A stretch of 22,352 nucleotides of DNA, taken from positions 1 through 22,352 of the forward strand of contig JBLNBU010000092.1 in assembly GCA_050260215.1 (NCBI GenBank), given 5' to 3'. The stretch comes from JBLNBU01 sp050260215 (GTDB lineage: Bacteria; Pseudomonadota; Alphaproteobacteria; Rhodospirillales; Magnetospirillaceae). Under the pieces are notes generated by a model. That model was not told where the DNA came from. It ran no database searches and saw only the letters and a list, made by a program, of their open reading frames with translations. Below, piece after piece: positions 7,352-15,132 of the stretch. How positions within the stretch are numbered: the first letter of the stretch is position 1; each line of letters opens with the position of its first letter. Made by a program: the position numbers and the translations under genes.

Positions 7352-8613
7352 GACGCATCCTCATCCAGGTATTCGGCCAGCAGTTCGGTCAGGCTCAGCA
7401 CCGGGACCTCCATGCCCCAGTGGTCCAGGGCCTCTTCCATGATGTTGCGGCAGTTGGAGCAGGCGGTGACCAGCTTCTCGGCACCGCAGGCGTCCAGCTG
7501 GCGCTTCTTGGCGGCGAAGACCTTGAGGCGCAGCTCGAGCGCGCGGTGGTTGGCCGACAGGCCGCCGCCGCCGCCGCAACACCAGTTCCACGCCCCCGCG
7601 TCGGGTGTCTCGACGAAGTTCTCGGCCACCTGGCCCAGCAGGCGGCGGGCCTGGGGATCGAGACCGCCGCGGCGGCTGATCTGGCAGGGATCGTGATAGG
7701 TGATCCGCCCCCCTTCCCTGCCCTTGGTCTTCAGCCGGCCTTCCGCGCGCCAGCGGTCGAGCAGGTCGATCAGGTGGATGACCTCGAAGCCGTACTCCTC
7801 GCCGATCAGGTTGGGACCTTCCCAGCGGATGGCCTGGTAGGCGTGGCCGCATTCGGGGCTGACCAGCCCCTTGACCTTCAAGCGCCGGGCAGCGTCGACG
7901 GTGCGCTTGACGATGGCGGCGGCCACGTCCTTCGAGCCGATCTGGATGCCCACATTGGTCGCCTCGTAGGCGTCCGAGGCGATGGTCCAGGTGGCACCCG
8001 CCGCCTTGAACAGCCGGGCGAGCGCGCCCAGCACCTCGGGGAAGGCGATGAACTCGATGGACGAGATGGTGACCAGCCAGTCGGCCCCTTCCTTGTCCAT
8101 CTCGATGGGGATGCCGACGGCGGCGCCCTGGGCCTCGACCAGCTTGCGCACCGAGGTGCCGCCGACGCCCACCGGGCTGACCTCGGTCAGCGCGCGGTAC
8201 GAGGCCTTTTTCAGGCCTTCGGGGGCGTGGCCGGCGGCGATCATGCCCTCGCGCAGCTTGCGGATCATGAAGGTCAGGTCGTTGCCGACGGGGCAAACCA
8301 TGGAACAGCGGCCGCACAGCGTGCAGGAGTCGTAGACCAGTTCCTCCCACTCGGAGAGATCCGCGTCGGTCAACGGCTTGGCCAGCCCCATCATGCGGGC
8401 CAGCCGGCCCAGCACGGTGAACTCCTGGCTCCACACCTTGCGCAGGGGTTCCAGCTTGCGGATCGGCGCGTATTTGGGGTCGCCGGTCTCGGTGTAGAAC
8501 AGGCAGGCCTCGGCGCACAGGCCGCAGTGGACGCAAGACGACAGGAAGGCGGCGACGGGGGCGTCGATCTGCTCGCGCAGCGCCGCCAGTCCGTTGGCGA
8601 ACGAGGTGGTCAT
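7348..8613 (-). CDS. isp2: Isp2: HdrD-like iron-sulfur electron-transfer subunit
   Basis: The protein has 421 residues. Two [4Fe-4S] ferredoxin motifs are visible, C27-x2-C30-x2-C33-x3-C37 and C97-x2-C100-x2-C103-x3-CP (C107). They are followed by two CCG-type cysteine modules as in HdrD/GlpC proteins, seen as SPECGHAY, HDPCQISRRGG, WNWCCGGGGG and ACSNCRN. This layout matches a cytoplasmic subunit that binds a non-cubane [4Fe-4S] cluster in HdrB/HdrD relatives. In Isp-type hydrogenases it works with the membrane cytochrome Isp1 to pass electrons between the periplasmic hydrogenase and a cytoplasmic or quinone-level acceptor. Start ATG 8613 overlaps the isp1 stop by ATGA, and its own stop overlaps the large-subunit start in the same way. 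The final acceptor cannot be read from the sequence. Confidence 0.92.
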   Translation of the reverse strand: MTTSFANGLAALREQIDAPVAAFLSSCVHCGLCAEACLFYTETGDPKYAPIRKLEPLRKVWSQEFTVLGRLARMMGLAKPLTDADLSEWEELVYDSCTLCGRCSMVCPVGNDLTFMIRKLREGMIAAGHAPEGLKKASYRALTEVSPVGVGGTSVRKLVEAQGAAVGIPIEMDKEGADWLVTISSIEFIAFPEVLGALARLFKAAGATWTIASDAYEATNVGIQIGSKDVAAAIVKRTVDAARRLKVKGLVSPECGHAYQAIRWEGPNLIGEEYGFEVIHLIDLLDRWRAEGRLKTKGREGGRITYHDPCQISRRGGLDPQARRLLGQVAENFVETPDAGAWNWCCGGGGGLSANHRALELRLKVFAAKKRQLDACGAEKLVTACSNCRNIMEEALDHWGMEVPVLSLTELLAEYLDEDAS

Positions 8614-9269
8614 GAGTGCGCTCCCTTGCGGCCGGCGATGGCGCCGGCATAGGACCGGGCCAGCACGAAGGTGACGGCGTGCATCAGCTTGGTGAAGGGC
8701 AGCAGCGCCAGCAGCAGCTCGACCGACAGCAGGTGCAGCGCCAGCAGGGTCTCGAACGGCAAGCCGACGCGGTTGACCGCCGCCAGCCCGGTCAGCAAGG
8801 GCAGCATGGTCAGCCCCCAGGCCAGGTGGTCGGCCCCGGTGGTCAGCAGCCGCTTGACCGGATCCTTGAAGCGGGCCGCCAGCAGCGCCACCAGGGCGGC
8901 CACCGTCAGCATGGTGGCGCCGTCCACCGCGCCGGTGGGCAGGCCGGGCCATCTCAGCCCCGAGATGCCGGTGACCACGGCGATGTGGGGCCCGTACAGG
9001 AACACCACCACGAACAGGCCCAGGTGGAACACCCAGCCGCCGATGTGGACGACGGGGGCGCGCGCCACCAGGCCGGGGGCCGGCAGGAAGCGGGTGAACA
9101 CGGTGCGCAGCGCCTGTCCGCCGGCCGAGCCGCGGGCAGCCGAGCGGTCGGCGCGCCGTCCCAGCCAGAGGATTTCGGCCAGGCGCATGGCGACGCCGGC
9201 CAGGAACAGCACGCAGGCGATGGCAAAGCCGGGGCCCTTGGCCCACAGCAGGAGCACCGTCGAGGTCAT
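8610..9269 (-). CDS. isp1: Isp1: NarI-like membrane cytochrome b subunit
   Basis: The protein has 219 residues and about five hydrophobic spans (residues about 5-35, 73-92, 117-132, 147-166, 174-203). His residues sit in membrane segments at 75, 82, 95, 148, 179 and 197. The H179/H197 pair is 18 residues apart, the same spacing as the heme ligands H187/H205 of NarI, and H75/H82 lie in the earlier helix as in that family. This supports a diheme or monoheme b-type subunit anchoring the hydrogenase and carrying electrons across the membrane to Isp2 or quinone. The ATG at 9269 overlaps the small-subunit stop (ATGA, 9266-9269), and the stop at 8610 overlaps the isp2 start. Confidence 0.88.
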   Translation of the reverse strand: MTSTVLLLWAKGPGFAIACVLFLAGVAMRLAEILWLGRRADRSAARGSAGGQALRTVFTRFLPAPGLVARAPVVHIGGWVFHLGLFVVVFLYGPHIAVVTGISGLRWPGLPTGAVDGATMLTVAALVALLAARFKDPVKRLLTTGADHLAWGLTMLPLLTGLAAVNRVGLPFETLLALHLLSVELLLALLPFTKLMHAVTFVLARSYAGAIAGRKGAHS

Positions 9270-10357
9270 GGCTTGGCCTCCAGGTCGTCCAGGGTGACGG
9301 GCTTGCGTTCGGCCGCGGCGCGCTTCTTGGCATTGATGGCCGCCTGGCCCGCGGCGACGCCGATGCCGACGCCGGCGGCGGCCGCCGTGGCGGCCAGCTT
9401 GGGGTCGGCACCCCACGGCATGGACAGCGGCTTGTAGAAAGCGCCGGCGTCCCAGAATTCGGGCTGCGAGCAGCCCAGGCACGGGTGCCCCGACTGGATG
9501 GGGAAGCTGACCCCGCCGTTCCACTTGACGGTGGCGCAGGCGTTGTAGGTCACCGGCCCCTTGCAGCCCAGCTTGAACAGGCACCAGCCCTTGCGCGCGC
9601 CTTCGTCGTCGAAGCTTTCGGCGAACAGGCCTCGGTCGTAGAACGGGCGGCGATAGCAGCGGTCGTGCACCGTCTCGCCGTAGAACACCTTGGGCCGGCC
9701 GAGCGCGTCGAGTTCGGGCAGCTTGCCGAAGGTCAGGAAGTGGGCGACCACCCCGGTCATCACCACCGGGATCGGCGGGCAGCCGGGCACGTTGACCACC
9801 GGCTTGTCCTTGACCAGGGCCGAGATGGCCACCGCGCCGGTGGGATTGGGCGCCGCCGCCGGCAGCCCGCCGAAGGCGGCGCAACTGCCCATGGCGATCA
9901 CCGCCGCGGCGCCGGCCACGGTCTCTTCCAGGATGTCGCGGTTGGACCGCCCGGCGATGGTGGAAAATCCCGGATCACCCAGCGGCACGGCGCCGTCGAC
10001 CAGCACCAGGTACTTGCCGGCGTTGTCCTTCATGGCCTTCAGGCGCGCCGCCTCGGCGGCGTGGCCCGAGGCGGCCTGCAGGGTGTGGTGATAGTCCAGC
10101 GACACCGCCGAGAAGATCAGCTGTTCCAGGCTGGGGGCGTCGGCGCGGGTCAGCGACTCGGTGCAGCCGGTGCATTCCTGGAACGACAGCCAGATCACCG
10201 AGGGACGGCGGGCGCGTTCGAGCGCCTCGGCGATGCGCGGCGCCATGGCCGGGGCCAAGGCCAGCGCCGAGGCCAGGCCGCCGCAATATTTGAGGAATTC
10301 GCGCCGGTCGACGCCGGCTCGCGACAGCATGGTGGGCAGGACGGGATCGATCGACAT
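9266..10357 (-). CDS. hynS: [NiFe] hydrogenase small subunit with Tat signal
   Basis: The protein has 363 residues. A twin-arginine signal, DRREFLKYC (17-25), followed by an Ala/Leu stretch directs folded export together with the large subunit. The proximal cluster motif is ECTGCTES (C62, C65), with GSCAAFGG and PGCPPIP further on. The distal cluster His/Cys are in ETVHDRCYRRPF, and the medial/distal cysteines in GWCLFKLGCKG, YNACATVKWN and GHPCLGC. The extra cysteines of O2-tolerant enzymes (CTCC and WGC) are replaced by Gly in both places, so a standard proximal [4Fe-4S] cluster is expected. A C-terminal Ala/Gly-rich hydrophobic segment (about 323-340) with a basic tail could anchor it in the membrane. 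ATG 10357 has AAGGAG (10363-10368) five bases upstream. It is the first structural gene after the maturation protease. Confidence 0.95.
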   Translation of the reverse strand: MSIDPVLPTMLSRAGVDRREFLKYCGGLASALALAPAMAPRIAEALERARRPSVIWLSFQECTGCTESLTRADAPSLEQLIFSAVSLDYHHTLQAASGHAAEAARLKAMKDNAGKYLVLVDGAVPLGDPGFSTIAGRSNRDILEETVAGAAAVIAMGSCAAFGGLPAAAPNPTGAVAISALVKDKPVVNVPGCPPIPVVMTGVVAHFLTFGKLPELDALGRPKVFYGETVHDRCYRRPFYDRGLFAESFDDEGARKGWCLFKLGCKGPVTYNACATVKWNGGVSFPIQSGHPCLGCSQPEFWDAGAFYKPLSMPWGADPKLAATAAAAGVGIGVAAGQAAINAKKRAAAERKPVTLDDLEAKP

Positions 10358-10426
10358 GCCGGCTCCTTCCGAATACCACTTTCGGATAGTGCCACCTGCA
10401 AGCGAAGGCGCGGCAGTAGTGGGCTA

Positions 10427-10894
10427 CTACAGCGTCCAGCGTTCGAGAAGGGCCAGGGCCGCGGCCCGCGCATGGACCAGCGCCGCCGCCACCGGTTCCG
10501 ACAGCTCGGCCCCCAGGCCGACGGACAGCGGCTGGACCGCCAGCAGGGCCCGGCGCGGCGGCATGGTCCCCGACAGGCGGAGCGCCGAGACCAGGTCGCC
10601 CAGCCCGACGTCGTGCGGGGTGGCGCGGCGCCCGGCGACGAAGGCGTCGAATGCGCCGGCCTCGAACAGGCGCACGGTGCCCGGCTCGGCATCCAGGCGG
10701 GCCGCGTCAAGGACCAGCACGGCGCCGGCGTCCTGGACCAGCGGCAGCAGGGCCAGCCCGATGGTGCCGCCGTCGACGACGCGGACGCCGTCGGGCAGCG
10801 GGCCCTCGGCCAGCGCCTGGGCCAGGCGCACGCCGACGCCTTCGTCCGACAGCAAGGTGTTGCCGATGCCCAGCACCAGCACGTCGGCAGCCAT
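10427..10894 (-). CDS. hynD: Hydrogenase maturation endopeptidase (HybD/HyaD family)
   Basis: This 155-residue protease clips the C-terminal tail of the large subunit once nickel is in place. The N-terminus MAADVLVLGIGNTLLSDEGVG is the family signature. The nickel-sensing ligands correspond to E18, D63 (VLVLDAAR) and H94 (RATPHDVG), matching E16, D62 and H93 of HybD. Length is normal for the family. It is the first gene of the cluster, 69 bases before the small subunit, which is unusual because this gene more often follows the structural genes. Its substrate is almost certainly the large subunit at 5651-7351, which keeps a 15-residue tail after its last His. No hypABCDEF genes are in the window, so cofactor assembly depends on genes elsewhere. 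Confidence 0.93.
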   Translation of the reverse strand: MAADVLVLGIGNTLLSDEGVGVRLAQALAEGPLPDGVRVVDGGTIGLALLPLVQDAGAVLVLDAARLDAEPGTVRLFEAGAFDAFVAGRRATPHDVGLGDLVSALRLSGTMPPRRALLAVQPLSVGLGAELSEPVAAALVHARAAALALLERWTL

Positions 10895-10931
10895 GACCTC
10901 TCCCTCCCGATGCGTCGCCGTTATAGCCCGG

Positions 10932-10960
10932 TTGACGGGCGCCGACGAATAATCTACAAA
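10932..10960 (+). promoter_or_regulatory. Candidate sigma-70-type promoter of the esterase gene
   Basis: TTGACG (10932-10937) and TACAAA (10955-10960) are separated by 17 bases, upstream of the ATG at 10999. The predicted transcript start is near 10967. The -35 is a five-of-six match to consensus. The same region lies upstream of the divergent hydrogenase cluster, whose own promoter is less clear (TATAAC on the minus strand at 10920-10925 is a possible -10). Confidence 0.45.
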
Positions 10961-10970
10961 ATACTAGATT
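10951..10970. promoter_or_regulatory. Inverted repeat (possible operator)
   Basis: AATCTA (10951-10956) and TAGATT (10965-10970) are perfect inverted arms around an 8-base AT-rich spacer. They overlap the candidate -10 box and start point of the esterase promoter. The AT-rich patch stands out in a very GC-rich window. It resembles the binding site of a dimeric repressor, but no regulator gene is adjacent. Confidence 0.4.
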
Positions 10971-10998
10971 GTTTTTTATTTCTACACATAAGGCCGCC

Positions 10999-11940
10999 AT
11001 GACCCACGTTCCCCACCCCCAGCTGGCCGACATCCGCGCCCTGCTGCAGGACCGCGGCCTGGCCCCGGCCGACCCGCTGTCGACCCCGCTGGCGGTGGCG
11101 CGCGCGGCGGCACAGCGCTACCACGCGGTGTGGAACGAGGACCTGCCGCCGGTGGACCGCGTGGTCGACCTGGTCGTCCCCGGCCGCGACGCCCAGGTGC
11201 CGGTGCGGCTGTTCCTGCCCGGCCCGGCCCGCGACCTGCCGGTGATCGTCTATTTCCACGGCGGCGGCTTCGTGCTCAACGGCGTCGCCACCCACGAGCG
11301 GCTGCTGCGCCTGCTGGCCCTGCGCTCGGGCGCGGCGGTGGCGGCGGTCGGCTATCGCCTGGCTCCCGAACACCGCTTTCCCGCCCAGTTGCACGACGCC
11401 CTGGCGGTGACGGCGTGGCTGCACGGCCACGGGCACGCGCGGGGCCTGGACGCGGGCCGCATCGCCTTCGCCGGCGATTCGGCCGGAGCCAACCTGGCGC
11501 TGTCGGCCATGCTGGCCCTGCGCGACGCCGGCCGGCCGCTGCCGCGGGCCGGCCTTCTGGCCTATGGGATGTTCTCGACCGACCTGGACAGCCCGTCCCA
11601 CCGGGCGCTGGGCGACGGCCGCTTCGGGCTGAGCACCGCCCGGGTGGACTGGTTCTGGCGCCAGTACCTGGCCGATCCGGCCCAGCGCGACAACCCGTCG
11701 GCGGTGCCGATCGCCGCCGACCTGGCCGGCCTGCCGCCCCAGCTGCTGGTGGCGGCCGAGCTGGACTGCCTGCTGTCCGACAGCGAGACAATGGCCGCCT
11801 GCCTGACCGCCGCCGGGGTGGATGCCGCCTTGTCGGTGGTGCCGGGCGTGCCCCACTCGTTCCTGCAGATGACCGCCCTGCTGGAGCCCGCCGACCGTGC
11901 CGTCACCGCCGCCGCGGAATTCCTGCGCGACCGCCTGTGA
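10999..11940 (+). CDS. Alpha/beta hydrolase, HSL-family esterase
   Basis: The protein has 313 residues. ATG at 10999 follows AAGG with a 5-base gap. An upstream in-frame TTG at 10969 has no binding site and is rejected. The oxyanion motif HGGGF is at 87-91 and the nucleophile elbow GDSAG at 159-163 (Ser161). The likely acid is Asp256 in AELDCLLSD and the base His286 in GVPHSF. These are the hallmarks of the hormone-sensitive-lipase (bacterial esterase family IV) group, which hydrolyses short-chain carboxylic esters. There is no signal peptide, so it is cytoplasmic. It is divergent from the hydrogenase cluster, with an inverted repeat over its promoter. The natural substrate is unknown. Confidence 0.9.
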   Translation: MTHVPHPQLADIRALLQDRGLAPADPLSTPLAVARAAAQRYHAVWNEDLPPVDRVVDLVVPGRDAQVPVRLFLPGPARDLPVIVYFHGGGFVLNGVATHERLLRLLALRSGAAVAAVGYRLAPEHRFPAQLHDALAVTAWLHGHGHARGLDAGRIAFAGDSAGANLALSAMLALRDAGRPLPRAGLLAYGMFSTDLDSPSHRALGDGRFGLSTARVDWFWRQYLADPAQRDNPSAVPIAADLAGLPPQLLVAAELDCLLSDSETMAACLTAAGVDAALSVVPGVPHSFLQMTALLEPADRAVTAAAEFLRDRL

Positions 11941-12055
11941 CGGCCGGCGCGGCCAATGCTGCACCGCACATTTTTCTTCCCTTGCCCACCCTATTGGGTT
12001 AGTTCCCCCACTCCAAAGGGCTAAAGCCAAAGCCATAAACATCTCGGGGAACCCA

Positions 12056-12364
12056 ATGGACCAGACCTACGAGCGGGTGGTGAATCACCCGAAATTTGCC
12101 GAGCTGATGCGCAAGCGCAACCGCTTCTCGGTGCTGCTTTCCGTCATCGTGCTCACCGTCTACTACAGCTTCGTGGTGGTTGCGGTGTCGCAGCCCGAGA
12201 CGTTCTCCGCCCCGTTGGGCGAGGGCTCGCGCTGGTGCATCGGCCTGGTCGCCGGCTTCGTCATCCAGATCTTCGCGTTTGCCATGACCGGGGTCTACGT
12301 GCGCCGCGCCAACGGCGAGTTCGACGCCATCAATCGCGTCCTGATCGAGGAGGCCGGCCGATGA
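12056..12364 (+). CDS. yjcH: DUF485 inner-membrane protein YjcH
   Basis: The protein has 102 residues. ATG at 12056 follows CGGGGAA. The N-terminus, YERVVNHPKFAELMRKRNRFS, is the DUF485 signature (HPKFxxLxRKR). Two transmembrane helices follow, at about residues 23-45 and 61-82. It almost always precedes the acetate symporter gene, and here the stop overlaps the actP start (ATGA, 12361-12364), so the two are translationally coupled. It is thought to be an accessory subunit of the acetate transporter, though its role is not settled. The upstream gap 11941-12055 has short GC inverted repeats but no clear promoter. Confidence 0.92.
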   Translation: MDQTYERVVNHPKFAELMRKRNRFSVLLSVIVLTVYYSFVVVAVSQPETFSAPLGEGSRWCIGLVAGFVIQIFAFAMTGVYVRRANGEFDAINRVLIEEAGR

Positions 12365-14016
12365 TCCGCCTGGCTTCCCTGCTGCTGGCGCTCGTCGCCG
12401 CCACCCCGGCCTGGGCCGCCGGCGGCGCCATCGACGGCGCCGTGACCAAGTCGTCGGTCAACGTCATGGCCATCGCCATGTTCCTGACCTTCGTCGTCGC
12501 CACGCTGGGCATCACCTACTGGGCGGCCAAGCGCACCCGCTCGGCCAAGGACTTCTATACCGCGGGCGGCGGCATCACCGGCTTCCAGAACGGGCTGGCC
12601 ATTGCCGGCGACTACATGTCGGCCGCGGCCTTCCTGGGCGTGTCGGGCATGGTGTTCGGCAAGGGCGTCGACGGCGTCTTCTATACCGTCGGCTGGACGG
12701 TGGGCTGGCCGCTGATCCTGTTCCTGATCGCCGAGCGCCTGCGCAACCTGGGCCGCTACACCTTTGCCGACGTCGCCTCCTACCGCCTGGAGCAGGGGCG
12801 GATCCGCTCGCTGGCGGCCATCGGCGCGCTGACGGTGGTGATCTTCTACCTGATCGCCCAGATGGTCGGCGCCGGCAAGCTGATCCAGCTCTTGTTCGGC
12901 CTGAACTACGCCTATGCCGTGGTTCTGGTCGGCGTGCTGATGATGCTGTACGTCACCTTCGGCGGCATGCTGGCGACCACCTGGGTGCAGATCATCAAGG
13001 CCTGCCTGCTGCTGGGCGGCTGCACCGTGCTGGTCATCCTGTCGCTGGCCCAGTTCGGCTTCGACCCGGGCAAGCTGATGGCGGCTGCGGTGGACAACCA
13101 CAAGGCCGGATCGAAGATCCTGGCGCCGTCGTCGTCCATCAGCGATCCCCTCTCGGCGGTGTCGCTGTCGCTGGCCCTGATGTGCGGCCCGGCCGGGCTG
13201 CCGCACATCCTGATGCGCTTCTTCACCGTTCCCGACGCCAAGGCGGCGCGCAAGAGCGTCTTCTACGCCACCGGCTTCATCGGCTACTTCTTCATCCTGG
13301 CGGTGATGATCGGCTTTGCGGCGATCACCATCGTCGGCACCAATCCCGACTTCCTGGGCACCGGCGGCATCAAGGGCGGCGGCAACATGGCGGCGATCCA
13401 CCTGTCCAAGGCGGTGGGTGGCGACGTGTTCCTGGGCTTCATCTCGGCGGTCGCCTTCGCCACTATCCTGGCGGTGGTGTCGGGCCTGGCGCTGGCCGGG
13501 GCGTCGGCGGTGTCGCACGACCTCTATGCCCGGGTCTGGAAGAAGGGCAACGTCGCCGAGGGCGAGGAGATGAAGGTCAGCCGCATCGCCACCCTGGTGC
13601 TGGGCGTGCTGGCCATCGGCCTCGGGCTGTTGTTCGAGAACCAGAACATCGCCTTCATGGTCAGCCTGGCCTTCGGCCTGGCCGCCAGCGTCAACTTCCC
13701 CGTGCTGCTGCTGTCCATGTTCTGGAAGGGGCTGACCACCCGCGGCGCCTTCGTCGGCGGCTTCCTTGGGCTGATCGCCGCGGTGGCCTGCGTGGTGCTG
13801 GGCCCGGCGGTGTGGGTGCAGGTGCTGGGCAACAAGACGCCCATCTTCCCGTACGAGCACTACGCGCTGTTCTCGATGACGGTGGCCTTCGCGTCGATCT
13901 GGCTGTTCTCGGTCACCGACAAGAGCAAGCGGGCGGCGGTCGACCAGGAGGCGTACCGCTACCAGCTGATCCGCTCGGAAACCGGCCTGGGGGCCGAGGC
14001 CCCGGCGGCCCACTGA
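12361..14016 (+). CDS. actP: Cation/acetate symporter ActP
   Basis: This 551-residue sodium:solute symporter (SSS family) takes up acetate and related short acids. An N-terminal signal-like stretch, MIRLASLLLALVAATPAWAA, is followed by about thirteen membrane helices. Family signatures include TRSAKDFYTAGGGITGFQNGLAIAGDYMSAAAFLG, cut here as FYTAGGGI and GDYMSAAAFLG, and GGMLATTWVQIIKA. The region MCGPAGLPHILMRFFTVPDAKAAR (parts LPHILMRFF and VPDAKAAR) is characteristic of ActP. Length and start agree with the family. It is coupled to yjcH by an ATGA overlap and closed by a strong terminator at 14022-14056. Confidence 0.95.
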   Translation: MIRLASLLLALVAATPAWAAGGAIDGAVTKSSVNVMAIAMFLTFVVATLGITYWAAKRTRSAKDFYTAGGGITGFQNGLAIAGDYMSAAAFLGVSGMVFGKGVDGVFYTVGWTVGWPLILFLIAERLRNLGRYTFADVASYRLEQGRIRSLAAIGALTVVIFYLIAQMVGAGKLIQLLFGLNYAYAVVLVGVLMMLYVTFGGMLATTWVQIIKACLLLGGCTVLVILSLAQFGFDPGKLMAAAVDNHKAGSKILAPSSSISDPLSAVSLSLALMCGPAGLPHILMRFFTVPDAKAARKSVFYATGFIGYFFILAVMIGFAAITIVGTNPDFLGTGGIKGGGNMAAIHLSKAVGGDVFLGFISAVAFATILAVVSGLALAGASAVSHDLYARVWKKGNVAEGEEMKVSRIATLVLGVLAIGLGLLFENQNIAFMVSLAFGLAASVNFPVLLLSMFWKGLTTRGAFVGGFLGLIAAVACVVLGPAVWVQVLGNKTPIFPYEHYALFSMTVAFASIWLFSVTDKSKRAAVDQEAYRYQLIRSETGLGAEAPAAH

Positions 14017-14021
14017 CGAAA

Positions 14022-14056
14022 CGGCTCCCCGCCCATGCGCGGGGAGCCGCCTTTTT
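14022..14056 (+). terminator. Rho-independent terminator after actP
   Basis: A perfect 11-bp stem, CGGCTCCCCGC (14022-14032) with GCGGGGAGCCG (14039-14049), has a 6-base loop and is followed by CC and TTTTT (14052-14056). It lies five bases past the actP stop and separates the acetate operon from the SDR gene. Confidence 0.93.
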
Positions 14057-14120
14057 CCCGTTGACCCGACCGGGGCGGCCCCCAAATGCTGGCCGCGACG
14101 ACAGGCGACGGAGCAATCCC

Positions 14121-14957
14121 ATGACCGACACTCCCGTTTGGCTGATCACCGGCTGTTCCACCGGCTTCGGCCGCGATCTGGTGCGTGCGGCCCTTGCCCG
14201 CGGCCACCGGGTGGTGGCGACCGCGCGCAACCCCGCCAGCCTGGATGAGTTTGTCGCCGACCCGAAGGCTCTGGCCACCCGGCTGGACGTTACCGACCCG
14301 GCCCAGGTCGCGGCGGCGGTCAAGCAGGCCGAAGACCGCTTCGGCCGCGTCGACGTGCTGGTCAACAATGCCGGCTACGGCTATCTGGCAGCCGTCGAGG
14401 AGGGCGAGGACGACGAGGTCCGCGCCATGTTCGAGGCCAACGTCTTCGGCCTGATCGCCATGACCAAGGCGGTGCTGCCCGGCATGCGGGCCAGGCGGCG
14501 CGGCCATGTGGTCAACATCTCGTCCATGGGCGGGTTGGTGGGCTTTCCCGGCATCGGCTACTACAACGCCACCAAGTTCGCGGTCGAGGGACTGACCGAG
14601 GCCCTGGCCAAGGAATGCGCGCAGCTGGGCATCAAGGCGACCGTGGTGGCGCCCGGGCCGTTCCGCACCGACTGGGCCGGGCGCTCGCTGAAGGTGACGA
14701 AGACGGCCATCGCCGACTATGCCGACACCGCCGGGGCGCGCCGCGCCGCCATCCAGGGCTACAGCGGCACCCAGCCGGGCGACCCCGCCCGCGCCGCCCG
14801 CGCCATCGTCGACTTGGTGGAGATGCCCAACCCGCCGATCCACCTGGTGCTGGGCAAGGTCGCCTATGACACCGTCGAGGCCAAGCTGGCCGACCTGGCC
14901 CGCGAGATGGCGGCGTGGCGCACGCTGGCGCTGGACACGGACTTTTCCGCCGGATGA
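14121..14957 (+). CDS. Short-chain dehydrogenase/reductase (classical SDR)
   Basis: The protein has 278 residues. ATG at 14121 follows GGAG with a suitable gap. The nucleotide motif TGCSTGFG is at 10-17, NNAG at 82-85, and the catalytic Ser135 with Y148-x3-K152. It is closest in style to the 'oxidoreductase/SDR' group with a TGCSTGFGR start, a large group of NAD(P)H-dependent enzymes of mostly unknown substrate. The residue after the first Rossmann strand (TARN at 34-37) suggests NADPH preference, which is inference. Its stop overlaps the ATG of a truncated MFS gene (ATGA, 14954-14957), suggesting the two once formed an operon. Confidence 0.9.
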   Translation: MTDTPVWLITGCSTGFGRDLVRAALARGHRVVATARNPASLDEFVADPKALATRLDVTDPAQVAAAVKQAEDRFGRVDVLVNNAGYGYLAAVEEGEDDEVRAMFEANVFGLIAMTKAVLPGMRARRRGHVVNISSMGGLVGFPGIGYYNATKFAVEGLTEALAKECAQLGIKATVVAPGPFRTDWAGRSLKVTKTAIADYADTAGARRAAIQGYSGTQPGDPARAARAIVDLVEMPNPPIHLVLGKVAYDTVEAKLADLAREMAAWRTLALDTDFSAG

Positions 14958-15106
14958 GCGCCGAGGGCCTGCCGACGCCGCAGCGATGGTGGGCGGCGCT
15001 GGCAATCGTCGCCGCGGTGCTGGACGGGTCGATCGCCAACGTCGCCCTGCCCACCCTGGCGCGCGAGAGGACGGCAGGGGGGCGGGGGCGCCCCCCTGCG
15101 CCTTAG
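14954..15106 (+). pseudogene. Truncated MFS (DHA2/EmrB-like) transporter remnant
   Basis: The frame is 50 codons long. The residues WWAALAIVAAVLDGSIANVALP, here split as WWAALAIVAAVLDGS and IANVALPTLARE, match the first transmembrane helix and the following D-x-x-I-x-N-V-A-L-P motif of 14-helix drug transporters, which are normally about 450-500 residues. After LARE the sequence turns into a low-complexity GC palindrome and stops. Only 26 bases separate the stop from the next gene, so the rest of the transporter is gone, not just shifted. The start overlaps the SDR stop, as expected if the intact gene had been co-translated with it. A functional 50-residue peptide is possible but unlikely. 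Confidence 0.75.
15074..15099. repeat. Perfect 11-bp GC palindrome at the transporter truncation point
   Basis: GCAGGGGGGCG (15074-15084) pairs perfectly with CGCCCCCCTGC (15089-15099) around a GGGG loop. No T-run follows on either strand, so it is not a standard terminator, although it lies between convergent genes. It could be a dispersed palindromic repeat or a deletion scar. Confidence 0.6.
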
Positions 15107-15132
15107 CGGCATCGTCGCCAGCGGCCTGCGCC

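Noticed and set aside
4514..7696. A long open frame on the plus strand (1060 codons) opposite the hydrogenase large subunit and flavoprotein
   Set aside because: It is rich in His, Gln, Arg and Gly with no recognisable domain and lies antisense to two well-identified genes. This is a by-product of high third-position GC.
10969..10998. Upstream TTG start for the esterase
   Set aside because: It would add ten residues with no ribosome site and would overlap the candidate promoter start point. ATG at 10999 has AAGG at the right distance.
12295..14085. A 596-codon minus-strand frame opposite yjcH/actP
   Set aside because: The composition is that of a GC-driven antisense frame (runs of Gln, His, Arg, Gly, Asp), and actP on the other strand is certain.
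15074..15099. Rho-independent terminator between the SDR/MFS genes and the kinase
   Set aside because: The stem is perfect, but there is no T-run on either strand, so I list it as a palindromic repeat instead.
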